Counted from the stretch's first letter, positions 1 to 8,958 are shown. The stretch: DNA of 42,524 bases from SKUL01 sp964487545 (GCA_964487545.1 CAZARI010000027.1:1-42524), one strand, 5' to 3'. The notes: generated by a model from the letters alone, not told the origin. A program made the numbers and translations.

Positions 1-73
1 AATTAATCGGGTTTTCGCGAAAGGATTTAGAAAAACGAGAAACCTCAGTGTCCTCTTCGAGTGACACGGAGGG
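1..73. repeat. Dispersed repeat, copy 1 (hairpin-bearing)
   Basis: This stretch is about 85% identical by eye to 416-487. It opens with a TTTCGCGAAA palindrome. It ends in an imperfect hairpin at 43-72, where CCTCAGTGTC pairs with GACACGGAGG with one mismatch, and the loop contains a further CTC/GAG pairing. No coding potential is seen. The pattern resembles intergenic REP-like elements, but the family is not identified. Confidence 0.6.
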
Positions 74-258
74 GGTGTAGAAGATCACCTGACCACTACA
101 AGCAGAAACCAATCGGGTTGCGCCCAGACTCAGCTCTGAACAAGGGCGCTCAAAACAATGGCTTAGCGAGACTGGAAAGCGACACGGGAGCTCGTCCAGC
201 CGAGATTAGCTATTGTGCAGAGCAACCGCAGTGAGGAGGTGCGTCTTGACTTTTTGCA

Positions 259-284
259 ACACTTTTTTGTCAAGAAAAAAGTGT
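259..284. repeat. Perfect inverted repeat (10-bp stem)
   Basis: ACACTTTTTT at 259-268 pairs perfectly with AAAAAAGTGT at 275-284 around a 6-base loop. The stem is A/T-rich at the loop side and lacks a GC-rich base followed by a T-run, so it is not a classical terminator. It may be part of another dispersed element. Confidence 0.5.
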
Positions 285-415
285 GAAACAACAAAACATA
301 TAGTGATCCTATTAAAAACAGCTTCCAAACTCAAGGACACACCGCTACCTCTCTCAAGTGACACAGGCGCCGGGAGCGTCGCGTGGTTTGTTCCAAATGG
401 GAGTAATCGCTAAAT

Positions 416-487
416 AATAAATCGGGTTTTCGCGAAAGGATTCGGAAAAACGAAAACCTCAGTGTCCGCTTCAAGTGACACGGAGGG
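416..487. repeat. Dispersed repeat, copy 2 (hairpin-bearing)
   Basis: Second copy of the element at 1-73, in the same orientation. It has the same TTTCGCGAAA palindrome and the same hairpin arms (457-486). The loop differs (CGCTTCAAG instead of CTCTTCGAG) while the stem is unchanged, which suggests the stem is the conserved part. Confidence 0.6.
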
Positions 488-625
488 AGTGAGCAATTAA
501 GGGCGTCATCTTTCTACAGCCAACATCAGCGCTGCCCCAATGCTTTCAGCCTCCGGTTGAAACTGAGCAAAACAAAAATTATCATCGCCGTGCGGCCCGT
601 GGGGCAAACATTCAGCCCGAATGCT

Positions 626-633
626 TAAATTTG
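626..633 (+). promoter_or_regulatory. Candidate -7 box for rpoN
   Basis: TAAATTTG matches the Bacteroidota -7 consensus TAnnTTTG and lies 18 bases before the rpoN ATG. No TTG is visible at the expected -33 spacing, so this is a half-match only. It would give a leader of roughly a dozen bases. Confidence 0.35.
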
Positions 634-651
634 GGCAAAGGATTTTGAAGA

Positions 652-2124
652 ATGTTAAAGCAATCGCTCCAGCAGAAATTAATGCAAAAGCTGTCTCCGC
701 AACAGATTCAGTTGATGAAGTTGTTGCAGGTGCCCACCATGGAACTGGAGCAGCGCATTAAAGAGGAGATGGAAGAGAATCCCGCACTGGAGGAAGGTGC
801 CGATCAGAACGAAGACGACGAAAACCTAGAGCAGGAGTCGGACTTCGAGGATAACGACAATGCATCCGAAGAAAGCAATTCCGACGACGAGTTTGACATT
901 TCGGACTACATGGACGATGACGACACGCCATCCTATAAACTCTCGGCCAACAACACCAGTCCCGACGATGAAGAGCGCAGCATCCCCATTTCTGCCGGAC
1001 GATCGTTTCAGGAAAACCTACTCACCCAACTCAACCTCACCGAGCTGAGTGCAAAAGAAAAGGAAATAGTCCGCACACTGGTCGGAAACCTTGACGACGA
1101 CGGCTACCTTCGTCGCGAGCTCATCAACATTGTGGACGATTTGGCTTTTTCGCAAAACCTGATGGTAACCGAAGCGGAACTGGAAAAGGTGCTGAAGGTC
1201 ATTCACGAAATGGATCCGCCTGGTGTTGGTGCGCGCAACCTGCAGGAATGTTTACTGATTCAGATTAATCGAAAAAATGCCCAATACCCTTCGGTAGCGT
1301 TGGCCAAAGAATTGCTCGAAAATCAGTTCGAAAGCTTCACCAAAAAACACTATGACCGCATTATCAAAAGGCTCGACATTAGTGATGACGACCTAAAGGC
1401 AGCAGTCGACGAAATTGTAAAGCTCAACCCCAAACCGGGCAATAGCATGCTGGAGTCTTCGGCGCGAAACATGCAACATGTGGTTCCCGACTTTTTGCTC
1501 ACGGTAGAAGACGACGAAATTAAGCTGACTTTAAATTCGCGCAATGCACCTGAGCTGCGCATCAGCCGCACGTACAAAGACATGCTGCAAACCTTTGCTG
1601 AGTCCAAATCCAAAGACAAAAAGGAAAAGGAAGCGTTGATGTTTGTCAAGCAAAAAATCGATTCGGCCAAGTGGTTTATCGATGCCATTCGCCAGCGGCA
1701 GCAAACCTTGCTTTACACGATGAATGCGATTGTAGAACTGCAAAAAGATTATTTTCTTTCGGGTGATGAAACCAAATTGCGGCCGATGATTCTGAAAGAC
1801 GTGGCCGATAAAGTGCATCTCGACATCAGCACCATTTCTCGGGTGGCCAATAGCAAATACGTGCAAACGCCATACGGAACCTTTCTGATTAAAACCTTTT
1901 TCAGCGAATCGCTGAGTACCGACACCGGCGAAGAGGTATCGACCCGCGAGGTAAAGAAAATCCTTCAGGACGCCATCGACATTGAAGACAAGCTAAAACC
2001 ACTGACCGATGATCGGTTGGCGCAATTGCTCAAGGACAAAGGATACAACATTGCCCGACGCACAGTGGCCAAATACCGCGAACAACTTAACATTCCCGTG
2101 GCACGGCTGCGCAAGGAGCTCTGA
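652..2124 (+). CDS. rpoN: RNA polymerase sigma-54 factor
   Basis: Sigma-54 directs core RNA polymerase to -24/-12 promoters, which open only with an ATP-driven enhancer-binding activator. The 490-residue protein has all the expected parts. Region I (about 1-48) is rich in Gln and Leu. A very acidic Asp/Glu linker follows (about 48-115). Then come the core-binding domain and the helix-turn-helix region containing ISTISRVANSKYVQTPYGTF. The diagnostic RpoN box ARRTVAKYRE lies at about residues 468-477. Length is normal for the family. The ATG at 652 begins directly with the conserved MLKQSLQQKL region I start. PAP2-like gene follows after 8 bases, so the two are probably co-transcribed. No activator gene is present in the window. 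Confidence 0.97.
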   Translation: MLKQSLQQKLMQKLSPQQIQLMKLLQVPTMELEQRIKEEMEENPALEEGADQNEDDENLEQESDFEDNDNASEESNSDDEFDISDYMDDDDTPSYKLSANNTSPDDEERSIPISAGRSFQENLLTQLNLTELSAKEKEIVRTLVGNLDDDGYLRRELINIVDDLAFSQNLMVTEAELEKVLKVIHEMDPPGVGARNLQECLLIQINRKNAQYPSVALAKELLENQFESFTKKHYDRIIKRLDISDDDLKAAVDEIVKLNPKPGNSMLESSARNMQHVVPDFLLTVEDDEIKLTLNSRNAPELRISRTYKDMLQTFAESKSKDKKEKEALMFVKQKIDSAKWFIDAIRQRQQTLLYTMNAIVELQKDYFLSGDETKLRPMILKDVADKVHLDISTISRVANSKYVQTPYGTFLIKTFFSESLSTDTGEEVSTREVKKILQDAIDIEDKLKPLTDDRLAQLLKDKGYNIARRTVAKYREQLNIPVARLRKEL

Positions 2125-2132
2125 ACAATCCG

Positions 2133-2753
2133 ATGTTATACCAGTTTTCACGAATCGGGACTTACCTGTTCACCCCGCTATTGATGCCTTTTCTGCTGAT
2201 TTATCTGGCATTGCGACTCGACCCATACCTTATTTTTTTCGTCAATTCGACAAAAGGACAACTCACCCTGCTCATTGTTGTCATCGCCACCTTGCTGTTT
2301 CCGCTGATCAATTTGTTTTTTCTAAAAAAGGCGGGTTTTATCAGTAACTATCACCTGCACATCCGGCGCGAACGCATAGCGCCCACCATCACTACCATTA
2401 TCTATTACTGTTTGGGGTATTACCTCATTAAACAAGCGCGGCTACCCATTTCGGTTTACTCGCTGTATGTGGGTGTGATTGTGGCCGCATTGCTGGCATT
2501 GTTGATTTCTTTGCGGTGGAAAATTTCGATGCACGCCATCGGGATTGCCGGCGTCACCGGAGGCGTATATGGCCTGTTCAAAATTCACCATTTCGTTAAC
2601 TTTCCGCTGCTCATTACCCTAATTTTCATCACGGGCTGGGTCATGTCGTCGCGACTGGTACTGAAAGCGCATACCCCTGCACAAGTTTATGCCGGTGCGG
2701 TTTTGGGTTTTCTGACGACTTATTTTTCGGTGATAAACGGCCTGTTGATTTAA
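2133..2753 (+). CDS. PAP2-like integral membrane protein
   Basis: A 206-residue, very hydrophobic protein with about six membrane segments. The arrangement suggests the PAP2 (type 2 phosphatidic acid phosphatase) fold: a basic motif HIRRERIAPT (about 75-84), then KISMHAIGIAG, then SSRLVLKAHTPAQV. These sit where PAP2 enzymes have KxxxxxxRP, PSGH and SRxxxxxHxxxD. The central PSGH is reduced to ISMH and the final Asp is replaced, so catalytic activity is doubtful. It starts 8 bases after the rpoN stop. Its stop codon overlaps the galE stop of the opposite strand. Function is inferred from fold resemblance only. Confidence 0.7.
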   Translation: MLYQFSRIGTYLFTPLLMPFLLIYLALRLDPYLIFFVNSTKGQLTLLIVVIATLLFPLINLFFLKKAGFISNYHLHIRRERIAPTITTIIYYCLGYYLIKQARLPISVYSLYVGVIVAALLALLISLRWKISMHAIGIAGVTGGVYGLFKIHHFVNFPLLITLIFITGWVMSSRLVLKAHTPAQVYAGAVLGFLTTYFSVINGLLI

Positions 2754-3781
2754 CCCCCAGCAGCGCGTTCCTTTTGAAGCTGCAACTCCCACTTCCAAGC
2801 GTGGCGTAACGCATCGGCGAGCGAAAAACGCGCCTTCCATTTTAATTGCTGATTGGCACGTGAAGCGTTGGCAAATATGGCGGGCACATCTCCTGGCCGG
2901 CGGTCGGCATAGTCATAATTCAACACCACTCCGGTTTCGGCCTGAAACGTATCCACTATTTCCTGAACACTCTTTCCGTGGCCCGTGCCTACGTTAAACA
3001 CTTCAACGCATTGTTCAGACTGTGTTTCGAGCCACTGCAATGACTTAACGTGCGCTTCGGCCAGGTCCATCACATGAATATAATCGCGTATGCAGGTGCC
3101 GTCGGAAGTATCGTAATCGCGGCCGAAAATTTTAAGTTCCTTGCGCAAACCGATGGCTGTTTGAGCGATATACGGCACCAAATTATTGGGCACTCCCAGT
3201 GGTAGCTCGCCGATTTTGGCCGAATGATGCGCCCCGATGGGATTGAAATATCGCAGCAAGGCCGACCGCAACGATTGACCCGATTGAACCGCATAATGAA
3301 TGGTTTGTTCGCCCACCTGCTTGGTATAGCCATAGGGCGAGTTGGCCTCCTTGACCGGAGCGGTTTCATCCACTGGAAGTTGATCGGGAATACCATATAC
3401 CGTGCACGACGATGAAAACACCAGATCGCGAACGGCATGTCGCTGCATCACTTTCAACAAAGCGATCAGGGAGCCGATGTTGTTTTCGAAATACATCAAC
3501 GGCCGCTCCACCGATTCGCCCACTGCTTTGTAGGCCGCAAAATGAATCACGCCAGAGATAACGTGCTCGTCGAAGATGCGCCCCAGTGCCGCTTCATCGC
3601 AAACGTCTGTTTCATAAAACACCACTTCGTTTTGACACAACGACCGGATGCGATCGACCATGTGCCGGGATGAGTTCGAAAAGTTGTCGGCAATAACGGG
3701 GATATAGCCCGCGTCTGAAAGGGCAACTGCGGTATGCGAACCGATAAAACCGGCTCCTCCGGTGACGAGAATTTTCTTCAT
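2750..3781 (-). CDS. galE: UDP-glucose 4-epimerase
   Basis: Interconverts UDP-glucose and UDP-galactose with tightly bound NAD+, feeding surface-polysaccharide synthesis. The extended SDR signature is clear: TGGAGFIGSH at the N-terminus for NAD binding, SSSCTVYG, and the catalytic YxxxK motif (YGYTK, about residues 150-154). C-terminal RRPGDVPAIFA is typical of GalE. The start chosen is the ATG at 3781 (343 aa, MKKILVTGG). An upstream in-frame ATG at 3799 falls inside the likely promoter -7 box and adds six residues that the family lacks. It converges on the PAP2-like gene with overlapping stop codons. Confidence 0.95.
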   Translation of the reverse strand: MKKILVTGGAGFIGSHTAVALSDAGYIPVIADNFSNSSRHMVDRIRSLCQNEVVFYETDVCDEAALGRIFDEHVISGVIHFAAYKAVGESVERPLMYFENNIGSLIALLKVMQRHAVRDLVFSSSCTVYGIPDQLPVDETAPVKEANSPYGYTKQVGEQTIHYAVQSGQSLRSALLRYFNPIGAHHSAKIGELPLGVPNNLVPYIAQTAIGLRKELKIFGRDYDTSDGTCIRDYIHVMDLAEAHVKSLQWLETQSEQCVEVFNVGTGHGKSVQEIVDTFQAETGVVLNYDYADRRPGDVPAIFANASRANQQLKWKARFSLADALRHAWKWELQLQKERAAGG

Positions 3782-3796
3782 AATGAAAACAATGTC

Positions 3797-3804
3797 CAAA
3801 TTTA
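3797..3804 (-). promoter_or_regulatory. Candidate -7 box for galE
   Basis: On the minus strand this reads TAAATTTG, a match to TAnnTTTG, 15 bases before the ATG at 3781. The only TTG upstream is 14 bases away, shorter than the usual spacing. The box overlaps the alternative upstream galE start codon, which argues for the downstream start. Confidence 0.45.
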
Positions 3805-3878
3805 GTATTAATACGCGGCAAGACCGGAAAAGCGGGTGGCGAAACGACGCGAAAATTGTATCTTCACTTGAACGAAAA

Positions 3879-5390
3879 ATGACAGCAGATTTGACGACAA
3901 AAGATTTGGAAGCGCTGCAAAAGCGAGGTATTGTTATTGAAACCGCAAAAGATCAACTTAAAAGACTTTCACAGGGATATCAACCCATAAGGCTCATTCG
4001 TCCGGCCACACCCGGTGACGGCATTTTGCAGTTTGACGAATCAAAGGTCAACGATTTACTGGAGGAGTTTAACAGCGAATCGCCCCAACTCGATTTACTG
4101 AAATTTGTTCCGGCATCCGGTGCTGCCACCCGCATGTTTAAAGCACTGTATGAAGACACCCCCGAAAACGAACCACTGCGACGGCAAGTTATTGAAAACC
4201 TTCACCTGTTTCCCTTTTACGATGTACTGATGGAAGTGCTCAGAAGTAATGGGCAACCGATAGAAAAATTGAAAAAAGAAAATCCGCAGGTCATTTTCAA
4301 CGCTATATTGCAGCCCGAAGGATTGAACTACGGTGCTTTTCCCAAAGGATTGGTGCCGTTTCACCGCTATCCCGAAGCCATCCGCACCGCTTTTGAAGAA
4401 CATTTATACGAGGGGGCCGCCCACGCTGTTGGAAAGGGCAACCAAGTGCGGCTGCATTTCACGGCTCAGGAGGAATGGCTCGACGAGGTGCGGGTGCTGC
4501 TCGAATCAAAAACAGCACAACTGGCAAAGTTTAAGGTTTCGGCCTTTTCGATTGATTTTTCGGTGCAATCGCCCTCAACCGATACCTTGGGGCTCGATTC
4601 GAACGGCAAACCTTTGCGTGATGACAACGGTGCTCTGTTGTTTCGACCGGGTGGGCACGGTGCTCTGCTACACAACCTCAACCAACAGCGGGCAGATATC
4701 ATTTTTATAAAAAACATCGACAATGTAATTATCGACGCGCATAAATATCAGGGGCTGTTATACAAAAAGGTGTTGGGGGGATTGGCCATCCAGCTTCGGC
4801 GAAAAGTTCACCGCTATTGCAAAGCCCTCGAACAATACCGCATGCCACCGCCCTTGCGACGCGAAATTGAACATTTTCTGAAGCAATGTTTCAACATCGA
4901 TTTGCCGGCCGAATTTAAAAATGGTGAAAATAAAAAGGCGTTTGTGCAGTGGGCGCACGGCCATCTCGATCGCCCTTTGCGCGTGTGTGGCATGGTGAAA
5001 AACGAAGGCGAACCGGGCGGTGGTCCATTTTGGGTCATCGACAGTGAAGGTCGCGAAAGTTTGCAAATTGTTGAGAAGGCCCAGGTAGATCTAACCGATG
5101 AAAAACAAGCCGAAATGCTCGCTGGTTCTACTCATTTTAACCCGGTGGATCTGGTGTGCATTACACGTAATTACAAAGGAGAACCGTATGATTTATACCA
5201 CTTTGTGGATCACGAAACTGGCTTTGTCAGTACCAAAAGCTACCGCGGAGAAAGCATCAAAGCACTTGAGCTTCCGGGTTTATGGAACGGTGCAATGGCA
5301 CTGTGGAATACGGTATTTGTAGAGGTTCCAATCTCCACCTTTAGTCCGGTAAAAACGGTAAATGATTTACTGCGGAAGTTACATCAGTGA
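3879..5390 (+). CDS. DUF4301 family protein
   Basis: A 503-residue protein recognised as DUF4301, a family found mainly in Bacteroidota with no established function. The N-terminal part carries LLKFVPASGAATRMFKALYE (about 75-94), characteristic of the family. The middle has conserved GLVPFHRYP, RPGGHGALLHNLNQ and KNIDNV. It is soluble, with no signal peptide or membrane segment. The start at 3879 (MTADLTTKDLEALQKRG) fits family alignments; an in-frame ATG at 3762 would add 39 residues running back into galE. GalE is divergent, so the promoters share about 100 bases. FRPGGHGALL followed by KNIDN resembles patterns in sugar-nucleotide transferases, but I would not assign an activity. Confidence 0.85.
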   Translation: MTADLTTKDLEALQKRGIVIETAKDQLKRLSQGYQPIRLIRPATPGDGILQFDESKVNDLLEEFNSESPQLDLLKFVPASGAATRMFKALYEDTPENEPLRRQVIENLHLFPFYDVLMEVLRSNGQPIEKLKKENPQVIFNAILQPEGLNYGAFPKGLVPFHRYPEAIRTAFEEHLYEGAAHAVGKGNQVRLHFTAQEEWLDEVRVLLESKTAQLAKFKVSAFSIDFSVQSPSTDTLGLDSNGKPLRDDNGALLFRPGGHGALLHNLNQQRADIIFIKNIDNVIIDAHKYQGLLYKKVLGGLAIQLRRKVHRYCKALEQYRMPPPLRREIEHFLKQCFNIDLPAEFKNGENKKAFVQWAHGHLDRPLRVCGMVKNEGEPGGGPFWVIDSEGRESLQIVEKAQVDLTDEKQAEMLAGSTHFNPVDLVCITRNYKGEPYDLYHFVDHETGFVSTKSYRGESIKALELPGLWNGAMALWNTVFVEVPISTFSPVKTVNDLLRKLHQ

Positions 5391-5496
5391 TTTGGCGATA
5401 AACGCTGCTTCGAGTTATCAAATAAAAAAAGTTGTGACCCAACAGTGGGGTACACTTTTTGATATCGCGGTGAATTTCTACTCAAACCAGTTCTGC

Positions 5497-8208
5497 ATGA
5501 CCCATCGACATTGGCGCCGTTTCGTTCCGCTGCTTCTGCTATCGCTCCTCTTTCAGTTATCTGCAATTGTTGCTCAACCTACCAACTTTTATCACCATAC
5601 TGGAAATGATTCCATTTTTGACAAAAACAAGCTCATTGTTCGCAATGCTTCCGGCGATACGGTAGAAGTTGCAAAATGGAAAAGTGGACAAAAACACGGA
5701 AAACAAATCATTTATTATAATAATGGCGCGGTGCTTCGGGTTTCTAATTTCAAAAAAGGACTACTTCACGGCACAGTAAAACACTTTGTTCAGGGAAAGA
5801 AAGAACCCCACAAGGTGGAGAAATACAAGGCTTTTCCCGCTGAAGGCAGGTCAAAGTTACACGGGGCGAACCAATCATTTGACGCTGCTGGGCAATTGAC
5901 CGAAAAAATCAATTGGAAAAACGGCGATAAGAACGGCAAATACGTCCGCTACCACAACAACGGCGCAATGCAGGAACAGGGCACCTACAAAAACAACCTC
6001 AACACCGGCCGCAAACGAACCTACAGCAACACCGGCGTATTAATTCGCGATGAGCACTTTATCATTATCGACAATCCCGACTACAAGCCGTTGGATACCG
6101 CGCTGTCCAACGAAATTAAAACACGGCCTCAACCTGCCGAAATTTCGGTATTGCACGGCAACATAAAGTATTATTTCCATACCGGCCAACGGGCTTCTGA
6201 ATGTCTGTACCATCATGGAGCAAAGCAGGGCGTTTGTAAGGAGTATCATCAAAATGAAAACAGCACGCTTAAATCTTCGGTTGTTTTCAAAAACGGGTTG
6301 GAACACGGCCCGTTCGCATACTACCGCAGTAATGGTAACCTGGAGCGCGAAGGCATTTTTTACCGGGAGATCACTGTGGAAGACACCCTTCTCAAAAATG
6401 TTTATGACGGCACTATTCATTATTATCAAGACAACGGCAAGCGCCACCGCACTGAAAACTGGAAAAACTTCAAAAAGAATGGTGTTCAAGAAATGTACTA
6501 TCACCGCACGGGTGAATTATCGCAGCGAACACATTTAAAGGACAATTTAAAATCGGGTATAGAGGAACGCTTTGACAAAGATGGAACCAGAAACTACCTG
6601 GCGCATTTTGAAGTGATTGAAAAGGACGGAGTGGAGATTTCGCAACAAACCGGCACCGAAACCTACTGGGAAAAGGGCCAAGTAAAAACCACGGTTGAAT
6701 GGAAAAACGGCGCGCAGGAAGGATCCGCCCGATCATATTATCTCAGTGGTCAACTGGAGAAGCTGATGCATTTCAAAGGGGGAAAGCTTCAGGGGCGATA
6801 TCATACTTATTATGAAAACGGTCAGCTCAAATCCAACTTCAACAAACAGCATTGGATTGGAACAGGAAATCCTGAAAACATTGGATGGAACACCGAATAC
6901 GACGAAACAGGCAATATCACCCGCAGCTTTTTTGCGCTGGGCAATACGCAAAACACGATGGAACATCAATTTGAAGACGGTAAACGGAAGTTACTGCTCG
7001 TCAATAATTTTCTTCGGATGGAAAGCTCACCTCACCGTGAATTCAGTTCTGTAAAATGGCTCAACGGATGGCAAACGGCACTGGGCTTTGATTTGTTTAG
7101 TGACCATAGCGTGCGGCGTGTCCATTTCGAGGTAGATCAACACGCACCATTAACCGCCAATTTTACGACCAACAGCGACGTCATTCAAATTACCAGCAGC
7201 ACCGGAGCGCGGGTAGAAGAAGATTATTTGCGCAACACGGCACAACAACTCGCTGCCAGTTACAATCCGAATTGGAAAGATCACGCGTTGATGAAACACC
7301 CCTTTCCCGAAGGTCGTTTTCAATGGGATTTTGCAGATGGCTCCCCGTTTTTTGACATAGCATTTACCGACAGTCTTCCTCAAGGAACCTGGATTTGTTA
7401 CAACCCCATTTTGGCAGACACCCTGTTTTACGGTGCGTTTGAAAAAGGTAGGCCGGTGGGCAATGGGGTGCAGAAAAAACTGGATGGCACCCTTAAGTCC
7501 AGAACGGAATATCACAACAATCATCAGGTTAAGAAGCAATACATCTATGGAAATAACGGCATTATCAGCAGCATCTCTATTTCTGACAGCACAGGAAATC
7601 AGTTATTTAAAGCTGATTATTATGCCAACGGTCAATTGCGCGAAGAACGAAAACCACCAACCAACAGTTATGTGATTTTTGCCGATAATGGAGATACCCT
7701 TTCTTACAACTTACTGTTTCCTGAAAAAGATTCCATTCGCCAAGAACGTCAGTTCTATCCCGGAAACCGGATAAAGTCTGACCGGCACAACAACCTAATT
7801 ACCGGAGTTGGATTTGCAAAAACCTATTTCGAAAATGGACAAATGCAAACCGCCCATGAGCTCAAAGACCGGGCTAGTCATGGGGTTTACCAAAGGTTTG
7901 ATGAATCGGGAAAATTGCTCGTATTTGGAAACTTCAAAAACGGAGCACGCCACGGCAAATGGATTACTTTTAATCCCGACGGAACAGAAACGCCGAGTTA
8001 CTTTAAGGAGGGCGAAATCATTTTGCCCGACCCCACCGAAAACAATGATACCGGTGCATGCATTTGCTTCGACACTTCACTTCAGGCCGGACATATCGGC
8101 TTTGCCAACTCCCTCGCCTACTTTGCTGAATACGACAAAATTCAACCCTTTGTCCCGGCTTCCATATTTCCCATGACCATTGGAATTACGATAAAATCTA
8201 CTTCGTAA
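5497..8208 (+). CDS. Secreted MORN/YwqK-repeat protein, N-terminal part of a frameshifted gene
   Basis: The frame starts with a clear signal peptide (MTHRHWRRF, then an LLLLSLLF core, ending near IVAQ), so the protein is exported. The rest is built from degenerate 20-25-residue repeats of the MORN-variant/YwqK type: K-NG-x-HG-x-x-x-Y-x-x-NG-x-L. Examples are WKSGQKHGKQIIYYNNGA and FKNGLEHGPFAYYRSNGN, with another block at the C-terminus, FKNGARHGKWITFNPDG. Between the repeat blocks is a less repetitive stretch. The start at 5497 was chosen for the signal peptide; an in-frame ATG at 5362 would overlap DUF4301. Reading stops at 8206-8208, but the next frame continues without a stop to 8957, so this is very probably one gene broken by a one-base deletion (see 8172-8957). 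Biological role unknown. Confidence 0.8.
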   Translation: MTHRHWRRFVPLLLLSLLFQLSAIVAQPTNFYHHTGNDSIFDKNKLIVRNASGDTVEVAKWKSGQKHGKQIIYYNNGAVLRVSNFKKGLLHGTVKHFVQGKKEPHKVEKYKAFPAEGRSKLHGANQSFDAAGQLTEKINWKNGDKNGKYVRYHNNGAMQEQGTYKNNLNTGRKRTYSNTGVLIRDEHFIIIDNPDYKPLDTALSNEIKTRPQPAEISVLHGNIKYYFHTGQRASECLYHHGAKQGVCKEYHQNENSTLKSSVVFKNGLEHGPFAYYRSNGNLEREGIFYREITVEDTLLKNVYDGTIHYYQDNGKRHRTENWKNFKKNGVQEMYYHRTGELSQRTHLKDNLKSGIEERFDKDGTRNYLAHFEVIEKDGVEISQQTGTETYWEKGQVKTTVEWKNGAQEGSARSYYLSGQLEKLMHFKGGKLQGRYHTYYENGQLKSNFNKQHWIGTGNPENIGWNTEYDETGNITRSFFALGNTQNTMEHQFEDGKRKLLLVNNFLRMESSPHREFSSVKWLNGWQTALGFDLFSDHSVRRVHFEVDQHAPLTANFTTNSDVIQITSSTGARVEEDYLRNTAQQLAASYNPNWKDHALMKHPFPEGRFQWDFADGSPFFDIAFTDSLPQGTWICYNPILADTLFYGAFEKGRPVGNGVQKKLDGTLKSRTEYHNNHQVKKQYIYGNNGIISSISISDSTGNQLFKADYYANGQLREERKPPTNSYVIFADNGDTLSYNLLFPEKDSIRQERQFYPGNRIKSDRHNNLITGVGFAKTYFENGQMQTAHELKDRASHGVYQRFDESGKLLVFGNFKNGARHGKWITFNPDGTETPSYFKEGEIILPDPTENNDTGACICFDTSLQAGHIGFANSLAYFAEYDKIQPFVPASIFPMTIGITIKSTS

Positions 8209-8957
8209 ATCTGATTACAAACAACGATCGACAAAGTGGATCAACGCGGTTTAAATTATTACTGTTTAGCGAATTTTCGTTTCACTATCCCACCACCAAT
8301 CATTTAAAATTCCATTTAAATCCCTGTCAAACGTTTGGCTATATCAGCAATTTCGACGCAAATGTTCATTACCGATTTAGCGATAAAAAACTGCAACACG
8401 CTACACTCAGTGCCAGCCGAATAGCGGTGAGTCTGGAAAGCAGTCCGTTGGTTAATGCCAACCAAAACGGTCCATTTACTGCCCATTACAACACCAAAGA
8501 AATTGCATTTGACAGCGATGGTATTCAGTCTATTTCTTATGCCGGTGACACCGAGCCTTGTTTTACCCAGGGATTGATCAACGACTTTTTAACCCTTGAG
8601 GTGAAATCGGCATATCTTCGTTTGGGCGAGCGAATGGTTACAAATGTGCCCCTGCTTCCTGCCGAAACCAACGCGTTTTACGGTTTTGAAATAACTGGTG
8701 CCTCAGTTGTATTTACCGTTGATTCAACCGAAATTGAAGCAACCGGCGATCGAATTTTGGCAGCAGAAAAGTTTGTTGCTGGACGGATATACATCGAAGG
8801 AAATCCGACTGGAGATGACCAATTTAAATTGAAAAACAATGAACAGTCCATCAGCGTGGAGAAGCTGCATAAAACCTTGGAGCAACACGGTTTTTACCGC
8901 ATCAAAATCACCCCAACCGACGACCGGTTGTGGATGGAATTTTATACAGAAAAGTAA
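8172..8957 (+). pseudogene. C-terminal continuation of the MORN-repeat gene, displaced by a -1 frameshift
   Basis: Immediately upstream of the TAA at 8206 a second frame is open, and it stays open from a stop at 8125-8127 through to 8957. Its translation looks like real protein from about 8172: HDHWNYDKIYFVNLITNN, then LLLFSEFSFHYP. It has no start codon at its head. Adding one base in the TTTCCC run at 8167-8172 joins it smoothly to the upstream frame, as ASIFP then HDHWNYDK. The restored protein would be about 1,150 residues. An ATG-less reading or a start at 8427 (176 aa) would leave 250 coding-like bases unexplained. The region is not repeat-like and matches no domain I recognise. The next gene starts one base after its stop. 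Confidence 0.75.
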
Positions 8958-8958
8958 G

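Larger units (their letters stand above)
1..651. other. Non-coding region upstream of rpoN
   Basis: No convincing gene is visible in these 651 bases. The longest open frame (213-413, +) has an arginine/cysteine/threonine-rich composition, no recognisable domain, and runs across a perfect inverted repeat, so it is taken as chance. The region holds two copies of a ~72-bp element (1-73 and 416-487), a partial third echo of it near 347-375, a GCGCCC/GGGCGC inverted repeat at 120-149, and a 10-bp perfect hairpin at 259-284. This looks like a patchwork of dispersed intergenic repeats. Whether the left edge is the 3' flank of another gene cannot be seen. Confidence 0.6.

Noticed and set aside
213..413. 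66-codon open frame in the rpoN upstream region
   Set aside because: It spans a perfect hairpin, has unusual Arg/Cys/Thr-rich composition and no domain, and it lies between copies of a repeat element.
2095..2124. TGGCACGG resembling a sigma-54 -24 element near the rpoN stop
   Set aside because: No GC at the -12 position at the required spacing, and it lies within coding sequence. No convincing sigma-54 promoter was found.
5432..5461. Possible promoter TTG-N-ACTTTTTG before the first MORN gene
   Set aside because: The spacing is right, but the -7 element lacks the leading TA, leaving too weak a match to list.
8165..8175. Programmed -1 ribosomal frameshift in the MORN gene
   Set aside because: The sequence ATA-TTT-CCC-ATG does not allow both tRNAs to re-pair after a one-base slip, and no strong downstream structure was noticed. 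A deletion or sequencing error is simpler.
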